DNA of 34,487 bases from Alphaproteobacteria bacterium (GCA_021413445.1 JAIOQI010000029.1:1-34487), one strand, 5' to 3'; numbered from the stretch's first letter, positions 1 through 7,773 are shown. Numbers and translations: made by a program. The notes: generated from the sequence alone by a model not told the origin.

Positions 1-958
1 GCTGGTGCAGGCGGTTGTGGCGGGTGACGGTGCCGTGCGCCGCTTCGGTCTCGACGCATTTGCAGTCGGGGGTCAGCAGCACCGAGGTCATCAGGCCCAA
101 TGAGCCGAAGCCCTGCGCGATGCTGTCCGACTGCACGTCGCCGTCGTAGTTCTTGCACGCCCAGAGGAAGCCGCCGGTCCATTTCATCGCCGCCGCCACC
201 ATGTCGTCGATCAGGCGGTGTTCGTAGGTCAGGCCGGCCTTGGCGTACTTGTCCTTGAACTCCCTGTCGAAGATGTCCTGGAAGATGTCCTTGAACCTGC
301 CGTCATAGGCCTTGAGGATGGTGTTCTTGGTCGAGAGATAGACCGGGTATTTGCGCTGCAGGCCGTAGTTGAGGCAGGAGCGCGCGAAGCCGGCAATGGA
401 TTCGTCGGTGTTGTACATGCCCATGGCGACGCCGCCGCCCTCGAACTTGAAAATCTCCCAGCTCTGCTTTGCCCCGCCGCCGTCCGGTTCGAAGGTCATG
501 GTGAGAAGGCCCTTGCCGGGAATTTTCATGTCGGTCGCCTTGTACTGGTCGCCGAAGGCGTGGCGGCCGATGACGATCGGCTTGGTCCAGCCGTGCACCA
601 GGCGCGGGATGTTGCGGCAGATGATCGGCTCGCGGAACACGGTGCCGTTGAGGATGTTGCGGATGGTGCCGTTCGGCGACTTCCACATCTTCTTCAGCTT
701 GAATTCCTCGACCCGCGCCTCGTCGGGGGTGATGGTGGCGCATTTGATGCCGACGCCGTATTGCTTGATGGCTTGTGCGGCCTCGACCGTCACCTTGTCT
801 TCGGTCTTGTCGCGGTTTTCGATGCTGAGGTCGTAGGATTTCAGCTCCACGTCGAGGTAGGGCAGGATCATCTTGTCGATAATCATGTGCCAGATGATGC
901 GGGTCATCTCGTCGCCGTTCATTTCAATGAGGGGGGTCTTGACTTTAATTTTACTCAT
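1..958 (-). CDS. icd: NADP-dependent isocitrate dehydrogenase, 3' end cut by window edge
   Basis: This gene encodes the TCA-cycle enzyme that oxidatively decarboxylates isocitrate to 2-oxoglutarate with NADP+. About 319 N-terminal residues are present of the roughly 405 usual for the dimeric eukaryote-like/alphaproteobacterial Icd type. The protein begins [20 protein letters not shown], the start typical of this type. Further on it shows the conserved stretches [32 protein letters not shown], the phosphate-binding [13 protein letters not shown], and the metal/substrate region [18 protein letters not shown], followed by [12 protein letters not shown]. The start ATG at 958 has an AGGAG nine bases upstream. 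It overlaps the stop of the upstream Sel1 gene in ATGAGTAA, so translation is probably coupled. The C-terminus lies outside the window. Confidence 0.97.
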   Translation of the reverse strand, partial: MSKIKVKTPLIEMNGDEMTRIIWHMIIDKMILPYLDVELKSYDLSIENRDKTEDKVTVEAAQAIKQYGVGIKCATITPDEARVEEFKLKKMWKSPNGTIRNILNGTVFREPIICRNIPRLVHGWTKPIVIGRHAFGDQYKATDMKIPGKGLLTMTFEPDGGGAKQSWEIFKFEGGGVAMGMYNTDESIAGFARSCLNYGLQRKYPVYLSTKNTILKAYDGRFKDIFQDIFDREFKDKYAKAGLTYEHRLIDDMVAAAMKWTGGFLWACKNYDGDVQSDSIAQGFGSLGLMTSVLLTPDCKCVETEAAHGTVTRHNRLHQ

Positions 959-1544
959 GTTCGGGTGCTCCTGCTGTCATGGTTTTGCTGTCTTCTGGTT
1001 CGTTTTCTTTTTTGCGGACGGATTTTTTTTCCGCAGAGAGGATCTTGTCGCGCTCATTTTCCCAGGCGAGCGCGGATTTTTTGGCCCGCCGGAGGTCGTC
1101 CTTGGGGATTTTGGCGGCTTCCACCAGGGCGTCGCGGGCGTCGCGGGCGTATTGGCGCTCGGCGGCGTCATGGTCGTACGACCAGACCGCCAGGGTGTAC
1201 CATTGCCAGGCCTCCGCCGGCTTGTTTTCACGCTTGGCGAGGGCGGCCAGGCGGATGAAGCTGTGGTTGTAGCCGTGCATGGCAGACAGCTCGAACCAGC
1301 GGCGGGCTTCGCTTAAGTCCAGGGGCATGCCGCCTTTGCCTTTCGCATAGAGGTCGCCCATGATGAACTGCGCCCGCACATCCCCCTTTCCGGCGAGGGC
1401 GAGGACGTCGGCCATCGGCAGGGGGTCATCCTCGCTCAGTTTTTTATAGACCGGGTCGGGGTAATATTTGAGCTCGGCCGCGGCGGGCAGGCTTGCCAAC
1501 AGCAGGGCAGAGAGACAGAGAGTGATTGTCAAAAAATTCCGCAT
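951..1544 (-). CDS. Secreted Sel1-like repeat protein
   Basis: This is a 197-residue protein with an N-terminal signal peptide: [23 protein letters not shown], probably cleaved after AAA. The mature part has one to two Sel1/TPR-like helical repeats. One is near residues 56-90 ([22 protein letters not shown] then [15 protein letters not shown]); a second, weaker one contains [22 protein letters not shown]. The tail from about residue 140 is charged and probably disordered. Sel1 repeats usually mediate protein-protein contacts, and periplasmic location is inferred. The gene starts one base into the stop of the DUF2794 gene (TGATG) with GGAAGAG upstream, and its own stop overlaps the icd start, so the three genes form one coupled unit. 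No specific function can be assigned. Confidence 0.85.
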   Translation of the reverse strand: MRNFLTITLCLSALLLASLPAAAELKYYPDPVYKKLSEDDPLPMADVLALAGKGDVRAQFIMGDLYAKGKGGMPLDLSEARRWFELSAMHGYNHSFIRLAALAKRENKPAEAWQWYTLAVWSYDHDAAERQYARDARDALVEAAKIPKDDLRRAKKSALAWENERDKILSAEKKSVRKKENEPEDSKTMTAGAPEHE

Positions 1545-1864
1545 CAGGTTTGCTCTTCCAGGAAATCAAGGACTTCGCGCAAAGACGTGCTTTGTTTCAG
1601 GGCTTTTTTACCCGAATACACGGCATATTGCGAGGGTTTTATCATGCTGCGGCTGGAGATTTTGACCACGGTATAGAGCGGCTGCTCGCGGGCGGAGCGG
1701 AAAATGGAGAAGATGGCCATGTCCGGCAGGCTGTCGATGGCGTAATCCCGCCACACGCCGCTCTGGACACGGGCGCCATAGACGGACAGAATCTGGCTCA
1801 GCTCCCTTTTGCTGAAGGAGGTTTTGCCGCATTGGCGGAGTTTATCGCGAAAATAGACGAGCAT
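1544..1864 (-). CDS. DUF2794 family protein
   Basis: This small cytoplasmic protein (106 residues) matches my memory of the DUF2794 family, which is largely alphaproteobacterial and has no established function. Recognisable family features are FSKRELSQILSVYGARVQSG (17-36), WRDYAIDSL, MAIFSIFRSAREQPLYTVVKI and a C-terminal VLDFLEEQ. There is no signal peptide or membrane segment. The start ATG at 1864 is preceded by AAAGG with seven-base spacing. It is the first gene of the minus-strand unit leading through the Sel1 protein to icd. The family call is from remembered motif pattern rather than a search. Confidence 0.75.
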   Translation of the reverse strand: MLVYFRDKLRQCGKTSFSKRELSQILSVYGARVQSGVWRDYAIDSLPDMAIFSIFRSAREQPLYTVVKISSRSMIKPSQYAVYSGKKALKQSTSLREVLDFLEEQT

Positions 1865-1943
1865 GGGGCAGCCTTTGGGTTTCCGATGAGGAATTCTAGG
1901 CTGAATGGGATTTTTTTAAAAGGGCAAGGTTACATAAACCCTG

Positions 1944-2648
1944 TCAGCTGGGGAGGAGCTTGAGCCTGTCGGCCAGTTCGCGGCTCAGGACCTTTGCCGC
2001 CCGGGGGCGCTGCGGCCATTCTTTTTCCGCTTTCTCGAGCTTGAGGATATTTTTGTCGATAGCCGCTTTCAGATCGACATAGCTGGAGTCCCCTTCGCTA
2101 TAGCTGGCGTCCATGGCAAAGTGGTCCGACATTTCGTTGGCGTGATCCCGGGCGGTTTTGCCGCGATTGTCCTTGAGGGTCGGGTCTGCCCCTTTTTTGA
2201 GGAGGTAGTCGCAGAGCTTTTCATCATGGAAAACCGCGTAAAACATCAGGGCGCTCATCCCGCTGCCTTCCTGCCGGGCGTTGACGTTGGCGCCGGCCAT
2301 GAGCAGGCTCTCCAGAAACCGGTAATCGTTTTTTCTTGTCTCAGCCGTGCGCAGGGTCATCGTCCAGGTCAGGAACGGGCTGAGTCCGTCCTGCGCGGGC
2401 TTGTTGGGGTCGGCCTTGGCAAACAGCAGGACGTTGCCGACATCCACCTGATTGTGCTCGGCGGCGGCCTGCAGGGCAGTCCGGCCGGTTTTGTCGGCGG
2501 CATCGACATGATCGGGATATTTCAGGTAAAACTTTTTGACGGCGTCTTTATTGCCCTTCGCCGCCGCGGCGACGAAAGCGGCAATGGTTTTGGCGGAGGG
2601 CTCTTTGCCTTTGCCGGAGGCGCCGGAAAATTTGCGTTTTAAAGCCAT
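1944..2648 (-). CDS. Ankyrin-repeat protein, paralogue A of tandem triplet
   Basis: This is a 234-residue protein without signal peptide or membrane segment, so probably cytoplasmic. It has degenerate ankyrin repeats between about residues 25 and 170. The units are AFVAAAAKGNKDAVKKFYLKYPDHVDA, TGRTALQAAAEHNQVDVGNVLL followed by AKADPNKPAQDGLSPFL, DYRFLESLLMAGANVN, and DEKLCDYLLKKGADP ending in LKDNRGKTARDHA. A charged helical tail carries LEKAEKEWPQRP. The two genes immediately upstream are clear paralogues sharing KYPDH(V/I)DA, AKADPNK, DEKLCDYLLK and AEKEW. The start ATG at 2648 has AGGAGG six bases upstream, and that Shine-Dalgarno overlaps the TAG stop of the preceding gene. Ankyrin repeats bind proteins; the partner is unknown. 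Confidence 0.9.
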   Translation of the reverse strand: MALKRKFSGASGKGKEPSAKTIAAFVAAAAKGNKDAVKKFYLKYPDHVDAADKTGRTALQAAAEHNQVDVGNVLLFAKADPNKPAQDGLSPFLTWTMTLRTAETRKNDYRFLESLLMAGANVNARQEGSGMSALMFYAVFHDEKLCDYLLKKGADPTLKDNRGKTARDHANEMSDHFAMDASYSEGDSSYVDLKAAIDKNILKLEKAEKEWPQRPRAAKVLSRELADRLKLLPS

Positions 2649-2657
2649 GACTGCCTC

Positions 2658-3344
2658 CTAATGCCCCTGCCAGCTGTGGATATTGGGATCGACTTTGCCT
2701 CGCCATTCGCTGGTGGGCCGCGACGCCCATTCTTTTTCCGCTTGTTCGAGCTTGGCGATGAGCCTGTCCGTGAACTTGTCCGGGGCATTGCCGATCGGGC
2801 CGTTCAGAAAATCCTGCACATGATCCCGGGCGGTTTTGCCCTCTGCATCTTTCAGCAGCGGGTTGGCGCCGTTTTTAAGAAGGTAATCGCACAGCTTTTC
2901 ATCCTGAAGGGAAGCGGTTTCCATCAGGGCGGTGGTCAGGGTTTCTGGTTGTTTAAAACCGCCTTTGGCCCAGGCTTGTTGCTGGAAATTGACGTTGGCG
3001 CCGGTCTTGAGCATCCTGTCCAACAGGCGGTAATCATCCGGGTAATGAAAAGAGAATGCGACACAGGTCAGGAACGGGCTTTCGCCGAACAGGGCCGGTT
3101 TATTGGGATCGGCCTTCGCATCGAGGAGAAGCTCTCCGATGGCGGTGTGATGATTTCGTGCGACGGCGCCTAGGGCCGTCTGACCAATATTGTCCGGGGC
3201 ATCGACATGATCGGGATAGTTTTTGCAAAATTTCCTGACCGCCCTTTCGTCGCCTTTTATCGCGGCGATCACGAAGTCTGCGATGTCCCTGCGGGAGGGC
3301 TCTTTCTTCTCCACAGACCTGTTAAAAAGACCCCTTAATCTCAT
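2658..3344 (-). CDS. Ankyrin-repeat protein, paralogue B of tandem triplet
   Basis: This 228-residue protein starts MRLRGLFNRSVEKKEPSRRD. I chose the ATG at 3344 because it has GAGG eight bases upstream; an upstream in-frame start at 3383 would run into the previous gene. Ankyrin units include VIAAIKGDERAVRKFCKNYP with DHVDA, TALGAVARNHHTAIGELLL with DAKADPNKPALFGESPFL, DYRLLDRMLKTGANVNFQQQ, and DEKLCDYLLKNGANPLLKD ending GKTARDHV. A C-terminal helix carries LIAKLEQAEKEW. It is closest to the gene upstream (paralogue C), with NFQQQA and LLKNGANPLLKD identical. It has no signal peptide. It is the middle gene of a three-gene operon with 16-base and 9-base gaps. Function is unknown beyond probable protein binding. 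Confidence 0.9.
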   Translation of the reverse strand: MRLRGLFNRSVEKKEPSRRDIADFVIAAIKGDERAVRKFCKNYPDHVDAPDNIGQTALGAVARNHHTAIGELLLDAKADPNKPALFGESPFLTCVAFSFHYPDDYRLLDRMLKTGANVNFQQQAWAKGGFKQPETLTTALMETASLQDEKLCDYLLKNGANPLLKDAEGKTARDHVQDFLNGPIGNAPDKFTDRLIAKLEQAEKEWASRPTSEWRGKVDPNIHSWQGH

Positions 3345-3360
3345 TGTTGCAACCTCGCTT

Positions 3361-4191
3361 TTATTTTTGCATTTTAAGTTCAACCGAAGATTTCTGTTTC
3401 ACCCATTCTTTTTCCGCCCGCTCAAGTTTGGCGATGAGTTTGCGCGCATCCTCAACGACCCCGCCAAGGAAGCCTTTGCTTTCAGAGCTAAAAAAGGGAA
3501 CCAGAACGTTTTGCACGTAATGTTCGGCATAGTCCCGCGCCGTTGAGCCATCTGCATCTTTCAACAGCGGGTTGGCGCCGTTCTTGAGAAGGTAATCGCA
3601 CAGTTTTTCATCGAGAAATAAAGCAGCTCTCATTAACGCGGTGCGCGCAGTCTCCGGTTTTTTTTCCTCGAAACCGCCATCCGTAGAGTGCCATTTGACA
3701 ACATAGGCTTGTTGCTGAAAATTGACGTCGGCGCCGTTTTTGAGCATCTTGTCCAAAAGGCGGTAATCAATTTTGTAATCATCATGTGGGTTCCGGTTAT
3801 GATGGGAGCTTGCGATGTAGGCAAGAAACGGACTTTCCCCCATCCTGGCCGTCTTGTTGGGATCGGCTTTCGCATCGAGCAGAATCTCCGCAATGGCGGT
3901 TTTATTATTGACAGCTGCGGCATATAAAGCTGTTTCGCCATTTTTATGATACGGCGCATCAATATGATCGGGGTATTTTTTGCAGAATTTCCTGACCTCT
4001 TTTTCCAGGCCATTGTGGGCGTGGCCAATGAAGTATGTGACCTCGTCGGGCGAGGGATGTTTTTTCTTTCCGAACGAGTTAAAAAAATCGCTTAATCTTT
4101 TTCTTAAGCCGGCCCCGGTGCCCTCGCTTTTATTTTCTGCGAGGTCATGCCCATTAAAATAATGGTCTGGTTTTTTTTCTCCTATGCTCAT
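3361..4191 (-). CDS. Ankyrin-repeat protein, paralogue C (first gene of tandem triplet)
   Basis: This 276-residue protein is the longest of the three paralogues and first in the operon. Its N-terminal extension of about 45 residues (MSIGEKKPDHYFNGHDLAEN onward) is absent from the others. Ankyrin units follow: FIGHAHNGLEKEVRKFCKKY with PDHIDA, NGETALYAAAVNNKTAIAEI with LLDAKADPNKTARMGESPFL, DYRLLDKMLKNGADVNFQQQ, and DEKLCDYLLKNGANPLLKD then GSTARDYA. The tail helix contains LIAKLERAEKEW. The insert between units 3 and 4 (WHSTDGGFEEKKPETARTAL) corresponds to a similar insert in paralogue B. The start ATG at 4191 has GGAG eight bases upstream. Base composition is noticeably more AT-rich than the flanking housekeeping genes. 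No signal peptide is present. Confidence 0.9.
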   Translation of the reverse strand: MSIGEKKPDHYFNGHDLAENKSEGTGAGLRKRLSDFFNSFGKKKHPSPDEVTYFIGHAHNGLEKEVRKFCKKYPDHIDAPYHKNGETALYAAAVNNKTAIAEILLDAKADPNKTARMGESPFLAYIASSHHNRNPHDDYKIDYRLLDKMLKNGADVNFQQQAYVVKWHSTDGGFEEKKPETARTALMRAALFLDEKLCDYLLKNGANPLLKDADGSTARDYAEHYVQNVLVPFFSSESKGFLGGVVEDARKLIAKLERAEKEWVKQKSSVELKMQK

Positions 4192-4346
4192 CTTTGTGAC
4201 TCCGCTTTATATTTTCTTCAGCCCCAGTATCGCACGGCGTCGCTTAACATATCGTTAATTTTACGTAATTATTTGTTTTTTCTGCGTTTTTACCGCAAAA
4301 ATAATACCCTTTCCTATCCGTCGTCAAATATGGTAAAAAACCGATT
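4192..4346. promoter_or_regulatory. AT-rich divergent intergenic region between ankyrin operons
   Basis: This 155-base spacer separates the minus-strand ankyrin triplet from the plus-strand ankyrin pair and must hold promoters for both. On the minus strand a TTGACG-like -35 (4322-4327) and a TATTAT -10 (4301-4306) are each one mismatch from consensus, but their spacing is 15, shorter than the ideal 17. Two small palindromes lie inside: TTAAC-ATATC-GTTAA (4244-4258) and TTACGTAA (4261-4268). These could be operators or simply AT-rich coincidence. No clear plus-strand promoter or Shine-Dalgarno for the 4347 gene is visible. Confidence 0.45.
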
Positions 4347-4997
4347 ATGAATCAGGAAGAGATCAAAGCCCTTCTGGGCAAGGACGCACAGTGGATGGAT
4401 AAGGCGGGAAATAGCCTGCTGCATCTTGCCGCCCAAAGCGGCGATGCCGGGCTGGTGGAAGCCTGCCTGAAGGCCGGGGTGAAAACTCTCCTCTATAATA
4501 AAGACGGCGAATGCGCCCGGGATGTGGCGCGGATCTGGGGCTATGATGCCCTGGCCGTGGTGATCGACGCCGGGATGAAACAAGAGCGGGCGGCGACGCC
4601 CCAGCCGCCGCTCGGCTATGCCTCGCTGCAGGAGATCCGCGACCAGTCTGCCGCCACGGGCGTCAATGTATTTCATGCTCTCGCCGCAGAGGGCAAATTC
4701 GATCAGGTTGCGGCGCTCGCCAAAAAAGAGTCGGATGGTTTTACCGCGCAGGATTTTCTGGCCGCGGGCGCGGACGGCGATAAGGCCATTCTCAAAATCT
4801 GCCAGCAGGGGCAGCTGGCGGAGCTGATGAAGCCGGAGTTATGGGTCAACAGCCTGGGCGATTTTCTTTCCGTATGGGAAAACGTGCCCAAGGTTTACCG
4901 GAAAGACATGAATGTCGAGGCCTTCATGAGCCGCACCCGCCAGCTGAAGCTGACCTCCCGCGCCCCGAAGACGCCTTTCCGCAAGGGTCCTCAGTAG
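4347..4997 (+). CDS. Ankyrin-repeat protein with shared C-terminal module
   Basis: This 216-residue protein has no signal peptide. The N-terminal half has ankyrin units: MDKAGNSLLHLAAQSGDAGL then VEACLKAGVKTLLYNKDGECARDVARIWGYDALAVVIDAGM. A middle stretch, TGVNVFHALAAEGKFDQVAA, is another ankyrin-like helix pair. It is followed by FLAAGADGDKAILKICQQGQ, a degenerate unit. The last 55 residues carry a motif shared with the next gene: E-L-x-x-P-x-x-W, a short helix, then WENVPK, MNVEAF and R-x-x-x-L. No convincing Shine-Dalgarno precedes the ATG at 4347, so the start is the least certain part. It is transcribed divergently from the ankyrin triplet and toward the 5074 gene. A specific function cannot be assigned. 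Confidence 0.85.
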   Translation: MNQEEIKALLGKDAQWMDKAGNSLLHLAAQSGDAGLVEACLKAGVKTLLYNKDGECARDVARIWGYDALAVVIDAGMKQERAATPQPPLGYASLQEIRDQSAATGVNVFHALAAEGKFDQVAALAKKESDGFTAQDFLAAGADGDKAILKICQQGQLAELMKPELWVNSLGDFLSVWENVPKVYRKDMNVEAFMSRTRQLKLTSRAPKTPFRKGPQ

Positions 4998-5073
4998 CAT
5001 TGATCTCGCTCCCCGGGCAGCATAGAATACCAGACATATATATTGTTCCTCACCGCAGCGAAGGAGCCTTCTC

Positions 5074-5682
5074 ATGCCGGAGATCACCAGGAAGCAGAAA
5101 GCTCTTTTGACGGCCGTGCGCAACAAGCGGCTGGCCCAGGTCAGGGACATGCTCCGCGACAAGCATCTCGATCCGAATTTCCCGCTCGATGCGGAAACGA
5201 CCCCGCTGCATGAAGCGGTAAAGGCGGGCCATCTCACCATTCTGAAACTGCTGGTGGCCGCCGGGGCCGACGTCAGCCGCACCACGCAGGACGGGGCCAC
5301 GCCGCAGGGGCTGGCCGAGGATATCGGCGCCAAGGACATCATCATCGATTACCTGAAAAGCGAGGGGAACAAACTTCTGGAGCCCGGCTATCAGTTGCCG
5401 CAGCGCAAGAAAAGCCCGGCCAGCGAGAGTTTTAACCAGTCTGGCTCAAAACCCGTCTTCACCCTCCAGACCCTGCCGGAGATTTTCGAGCCCGGCAAAT
5501 GGGCCGGCAAGGTCGAGGAAATGCAGAAGCTGTGGGAAGGAGTCCCTAAGCGCCTGAAGGACAAGTTTGATTTCGAGGCGGCCCTGAGCGAGGCGCGGCT
5601 GAAAACCCTGAAGAAGAATCACGCGCCGTCCAAAACCGTCATCAAAAAAAGCGCGCCGAAGCCGAAGCCGCCCGGCGTTTAA
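5074..5682 (+). CDS. Ankyrin-repeat protein with shared C-terminal module
   Basis: This is a 202-residue cytoplasmic-type protein. Ankyrin units occupy roughly residues 5-95: KALLTAVRNKRLAQVRDMLR, TTPLHEAVKAGHLTILKLLV followed by AAGADVSRTTQDGATPQGLA, and a final helix AKDIIIDYLKSEG. A linker leads to a C-terminal module, LPEIFEPGKWAGKVEEMQKL then WEGVPK, FDFEAALSEARLKTLK, which aligns with the end of the 4347 gene product. The terminal residues are Lys/Pro-rich. The ATG at 5074 has AAGGAG seven bases upstream, a good ribosome site. Its stop overlaps the stop of the convergent Nfu gene by a TTAA palindrome (5679-5682). The partner and role are unknown. Confidence 0.9.
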   Translation: MPEITRKQKALLTAVRNKRLAQVRDMLRDKHLDPNFPLDAETTPLHEAVKAGHLTILKLLVAAGADVSRTTQDGATPQGLAEDIGAKDIIIDYLKSEGNKLLEPGYQLPQRKKSPASESFNQSGSKPVFTLQTLPEIFEPGKWAGKVEEMQKLWEGVPKRLKDKFDFEAALSEARLKTLKKNHAPSKTVIKKSAPKPKPPGV

Positions 5683-6245
5683 TTCACCGCCCGCACTTCC
5701 TCGACTTCCGGAATGAAGTGCTTGAGCATTTTCTCGATCCCGGCCTTGAGCGTGGCGGTGGAGCTGGGGCATCCGGCGCAGGCGCCGCGCATATGCAGAT
5801 AGACCACGCCGCCTTCAAACGAGGAAAACACGATGTCGCCGCCGTCCTGCGCCACGATCGGGCGGATGCGGGTGTCGAGCAGTTCCTTGATCTGCTTGAC
5901 GACGTCGCTGTCGGTCTCCGCCGCGGCGGAGGGAATATGGCCGCCATGTTCGGCATCTTCGTTGAGCATGACTTTCTGGCCGGTGGTGAAATGCTCCATG
6001 ATGGCGCCGAGGATCAGCGGCTTGAGCGCCGTCCAGTCGGCGGCATCGGCCTTGGTGACGGTGATGAAATCTTTGCCCAGGAACACGCCGGCGACGCCGG
6101 CGATCTTGAGCAGCCGTTCCGCCAGCGGCGAAGCGTGTGCGTCTCCGGCAGTTTTAAATTCGGCATTGCCGCGCAGCATGACTTCGCAGCCGGGCAGGAA
6201 CTTGAGGCTGGCGGGATTGGGGGTCTGTTCGGTCTGGATAAACAT
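5679..6245 (-). CDS. NifU/Nfu family Fe-S cluster carrier protein
   Basis: This 188-residue protein has the architecture of alphaproteobacterial and mitochondrial Nfu proteins. An N-terminal Nfu_N domain (1-87) starts MFIQTEQTPNPASLKFLPG and includes IAGVAGVFLGKDFITVTK. A C-terminal NifU domain (about 113-185) contains the cluster-binding CxxC, here ACAGCP with Cys146 and Cys149, preceded by RPIVAQDGGDI. Such proteins accept [4Fe-4S] clusters and deliver them to apo-enzymes. The start ATG directly follows the stop of the upstream ferredoxin-NADP reductase gene (TAAATG), so the two are translationally coupled and fit together as a Fe-S/redox pair. Confidence 0.95.
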   Translation of the reverse strand: MFIQTEQTPNPASLKFLPGCEVMLRGNAEFKTAGDAHASPLAERLLKIAGVAGVFLGKDFITVTKADAADWTALKPLILGAIMEHFTTGQKVMLNEDAEHGGHIPSAAAETDSDVVKQIKELLDTRIRPIVAQDGGDIVFSSFEGGVVYLHMRGACAGCPSSTATLKAGIEKMLKHFIPEVEEVRAVN

Positions 6246-7259
6246 TTACTTGACGCCTTTCTCTGTTGAATAGACGAAGTGAAGTTCCTTGCCGGGGAAA
6301 ACGAGGGAGTAAATGGCGTGCGCCGCCATGGCCGCTTCGGAAAACCCGGTCAGGATCAGTTTCAGCTTGTGCGGATAGCTGGCGACGTCGCCGATGGCGA
6401 ACACGCCGGGAAGGTTGGTCTGCTGGGTCGCGTGCTCGACGGGGATATGGTGGTTCTCGACCTTGATGCCCCAGGTCTCGATCGCGCCCAGATGCGGCAC
6501 GATGCCGAAAAAAGGCAGCAGCACGTCGGCTTCGACGGTTTTGGTCTTGCCGTCGAGGTCGGCCAGCTCCACCGCTTTTAAAACGCCGCCGTCGCCGTTC
6601 AGCGCATGCAGCTGGTAGGGGATCACCATCTCGATCTTTCCGCTTTTGGCGAGGGCGTGCAGCTTGTCCACCGATTCCGGCGCGGCGCGGAACTTGTCGC
6701 GGCGGTGCACGAAATATATTTTCTTGGCGATGGCAGCGAGCGAGATCGCCCAGTCCACCGCGCTGTCGCCGCCGCCGGCGATGACCAGGGTCTTTCCGGC
6801 AAAATCGTCGCGGCGCTTGACCATGTAGAAAACCGACTTGCCCTCGTATTGCGCGAGATTGTCGATCGGCGGGCGGTTGGGGCCGAAGGCGCCCGCGCCG
6901 GCGGCGATGACCACCGCCGCGCAGTCGATGACGGCGCCGGAGGTCGTCGTCACCGCGAAGCGCCCGTTATCGCGGCGCTGCAGGCCGGAGACTTTCTGGT
7001 TGAGGTGGAAAACCGGCGCAAAGGGCTTGGCCTGCTCCTCCAGTTTCTCGATCAGCTCCCGCGCCAGGATGGCGGGGTAGCCGGGGATGTCATAGATCGG
7101 TTTTTCGGGATAGAGCGCGATGCACTGGCCGCCGATATGCTCCAGGCTGTCGATGACGTGGCATTTCATCTTGAGCATGCCGCATTCGAACACGGTAAAC
7201 AGCCCGCCCGTGCCGGCGCCGATAATGACCACATCCGTGGAATATTGCTTTTCTGTCAT
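6246..7259 (-). CDS. Ferredoxin--NADP reductase (thioredoxin reductase-like type)
   Basis: This FAD- and NADP(H)-binding flavoprotein transfers electrons between NADPH and ferredoxin or flavodoxin. It has the FAD-binding VVIIGAGTGGLF near the N-terminus, the family signature GGQCIALYPEKPIYDIPG, the NADP-binding AGGGDSAVDWA and the C-terminal FAD motif FAIGDVASYPHKLKLILTGF. It lacks the CxxC redox pair of true thioredoxin reductases, which supports the FNR assignment. I place the start at 7259 (337 residues, MTEKQYSTD), where GGGA lies six bases upstream; an in-frame ATG four codons earlier (7271) is the alternative. The gene is coupled to the downstream Nfu gene and diverges from tsaE. Confidence 0.93.
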   Translation of the reverse strand: MTEKQYSTDVVIIGAGTGGLFTVFECGMLKMKCHVIDSLEHIGGQCIALYPEKPIYDIPGYPAILARELIEKLEEQAKPFAPVFHLNQKVSGLQRRDNGRFAVTTTSGAVIDCAAVVIAAGAGAFGPNRPPIDNLAQYEGKSVFYMVKRRDDFAGKTLVIAGGGDSAVDWAISLAAIAKKIYFVHRRDKFRAAPESVDKLHALAKSGKIEMVIPYQLHALNGDGGVLKAVELADLDGKTKTVEADVLLPFFGIVPHLGAIETWGIKVENHHIPVEHATQQTNLPGVFAIGDVASYPHKLKLILTGFSEAAMAAHAIYSLVFPGKELHFVYSTEKGVK

Positions 7260-7302
7260 GTGGAATCCCATTAGTCTTTGATGAAAGGCAGGTTATCAGA
7301 AA

Positions 7303-7773
7303 ATGTCGGGCGGAACACTAAATATTGAGAACGAAGCGGCGCTGGCGGCTCTGGCCGCGCGCCTCGCGCCGCTGCTGAAAACGGGTGACGTGCTGGCGCT
7401 GGCCGGCAGCCTCGGCGCGGGAAAAACCGCTTTCGCCCGGGCGCTGATTCACGCGCTGTCGCCGGCGGCGGGGGAAGTGCCGAGCCCGACTTTTACCCTG
7501 GTGCAGGTCTATGACCTGCCGGGACTTTCCATCTGGCACTTCGACCTTTACCGGCTGGCGGAAAAAAAGCAGGACATTCTGGAATTGGGCTGGGACGAGG
7601 CGCGGCGCTTTGGCGTGTCGCTGGTCGAATGGCCGGACAGACTGGGTGGCCTTTTGCCCAAAGATAGTCTAGAAATAAACATTGCCTTTAATGAAGATTC
7701 TGAAAATTCGCGCACGGTGACGCTGGTTCCCCATGGTTCATGGCGGCTGCGGCTGGAAGGGATAAAAGGATGA
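7303..7773 (+). CDS. tsaE: tRNA threonylcarbamoyladenosine biosynthesis ATPase TsaE
   Basis: TsaE is the P-loop ATPase of the TsaBDE complex that makes t6A37 in ANN-decoding tRNAs. The 156-residue product has the family P-loop GSLGAGKT at 35-42, the SPTFTLVQVY segment, WHFDLYRL and the VEWPDRL motif near residue 110. The length is normal. Its stop TGA overlaps the ATG of the next gene (ATGA at 7770-7773). In many alphaproteobacteria tsaE is followed by amgK, murU, addB and addA; here amgK is not present and tsaE runs straight into the nucleotidyltransferase gene. Confidence 0.96.
   Translation: MSGGTLNIENEAALAALAARLAPLLKTGDVLALAGSLGAGKTAFARALIHALSPAAGEVPSPTFTLVQVYDLPGLSIWHFDLYRLAEKKQDILELGWDEARRFGVSLVEWPDRLGGLLPKDSLEINIAFNEDSENSRTVTLVPHGSWRLRLEGIKG

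Noticed and set aside
218-1258. Long plus-strand open frame opposite icd and the Sel1 gene
   Set aside because: It is a mirror of real minus-strand genes in GC-rich DNA; its translation is low-complexity and matches no family.
5679-5682. Overlapping convergent stop codons as a regulatory site
   Set aside because: Palindromic TTAA and CTAG overlaps (also 22562-22565) are a common result of compact convergent genes and show no hairpin or T-run.
7260-7271. Four-codon N-terminal extension of the ferredoxin-NADP reductase
   Set aside because: The ATG at 7259 has better Shine-Dalgarno placement; the difference is minor and undecided.
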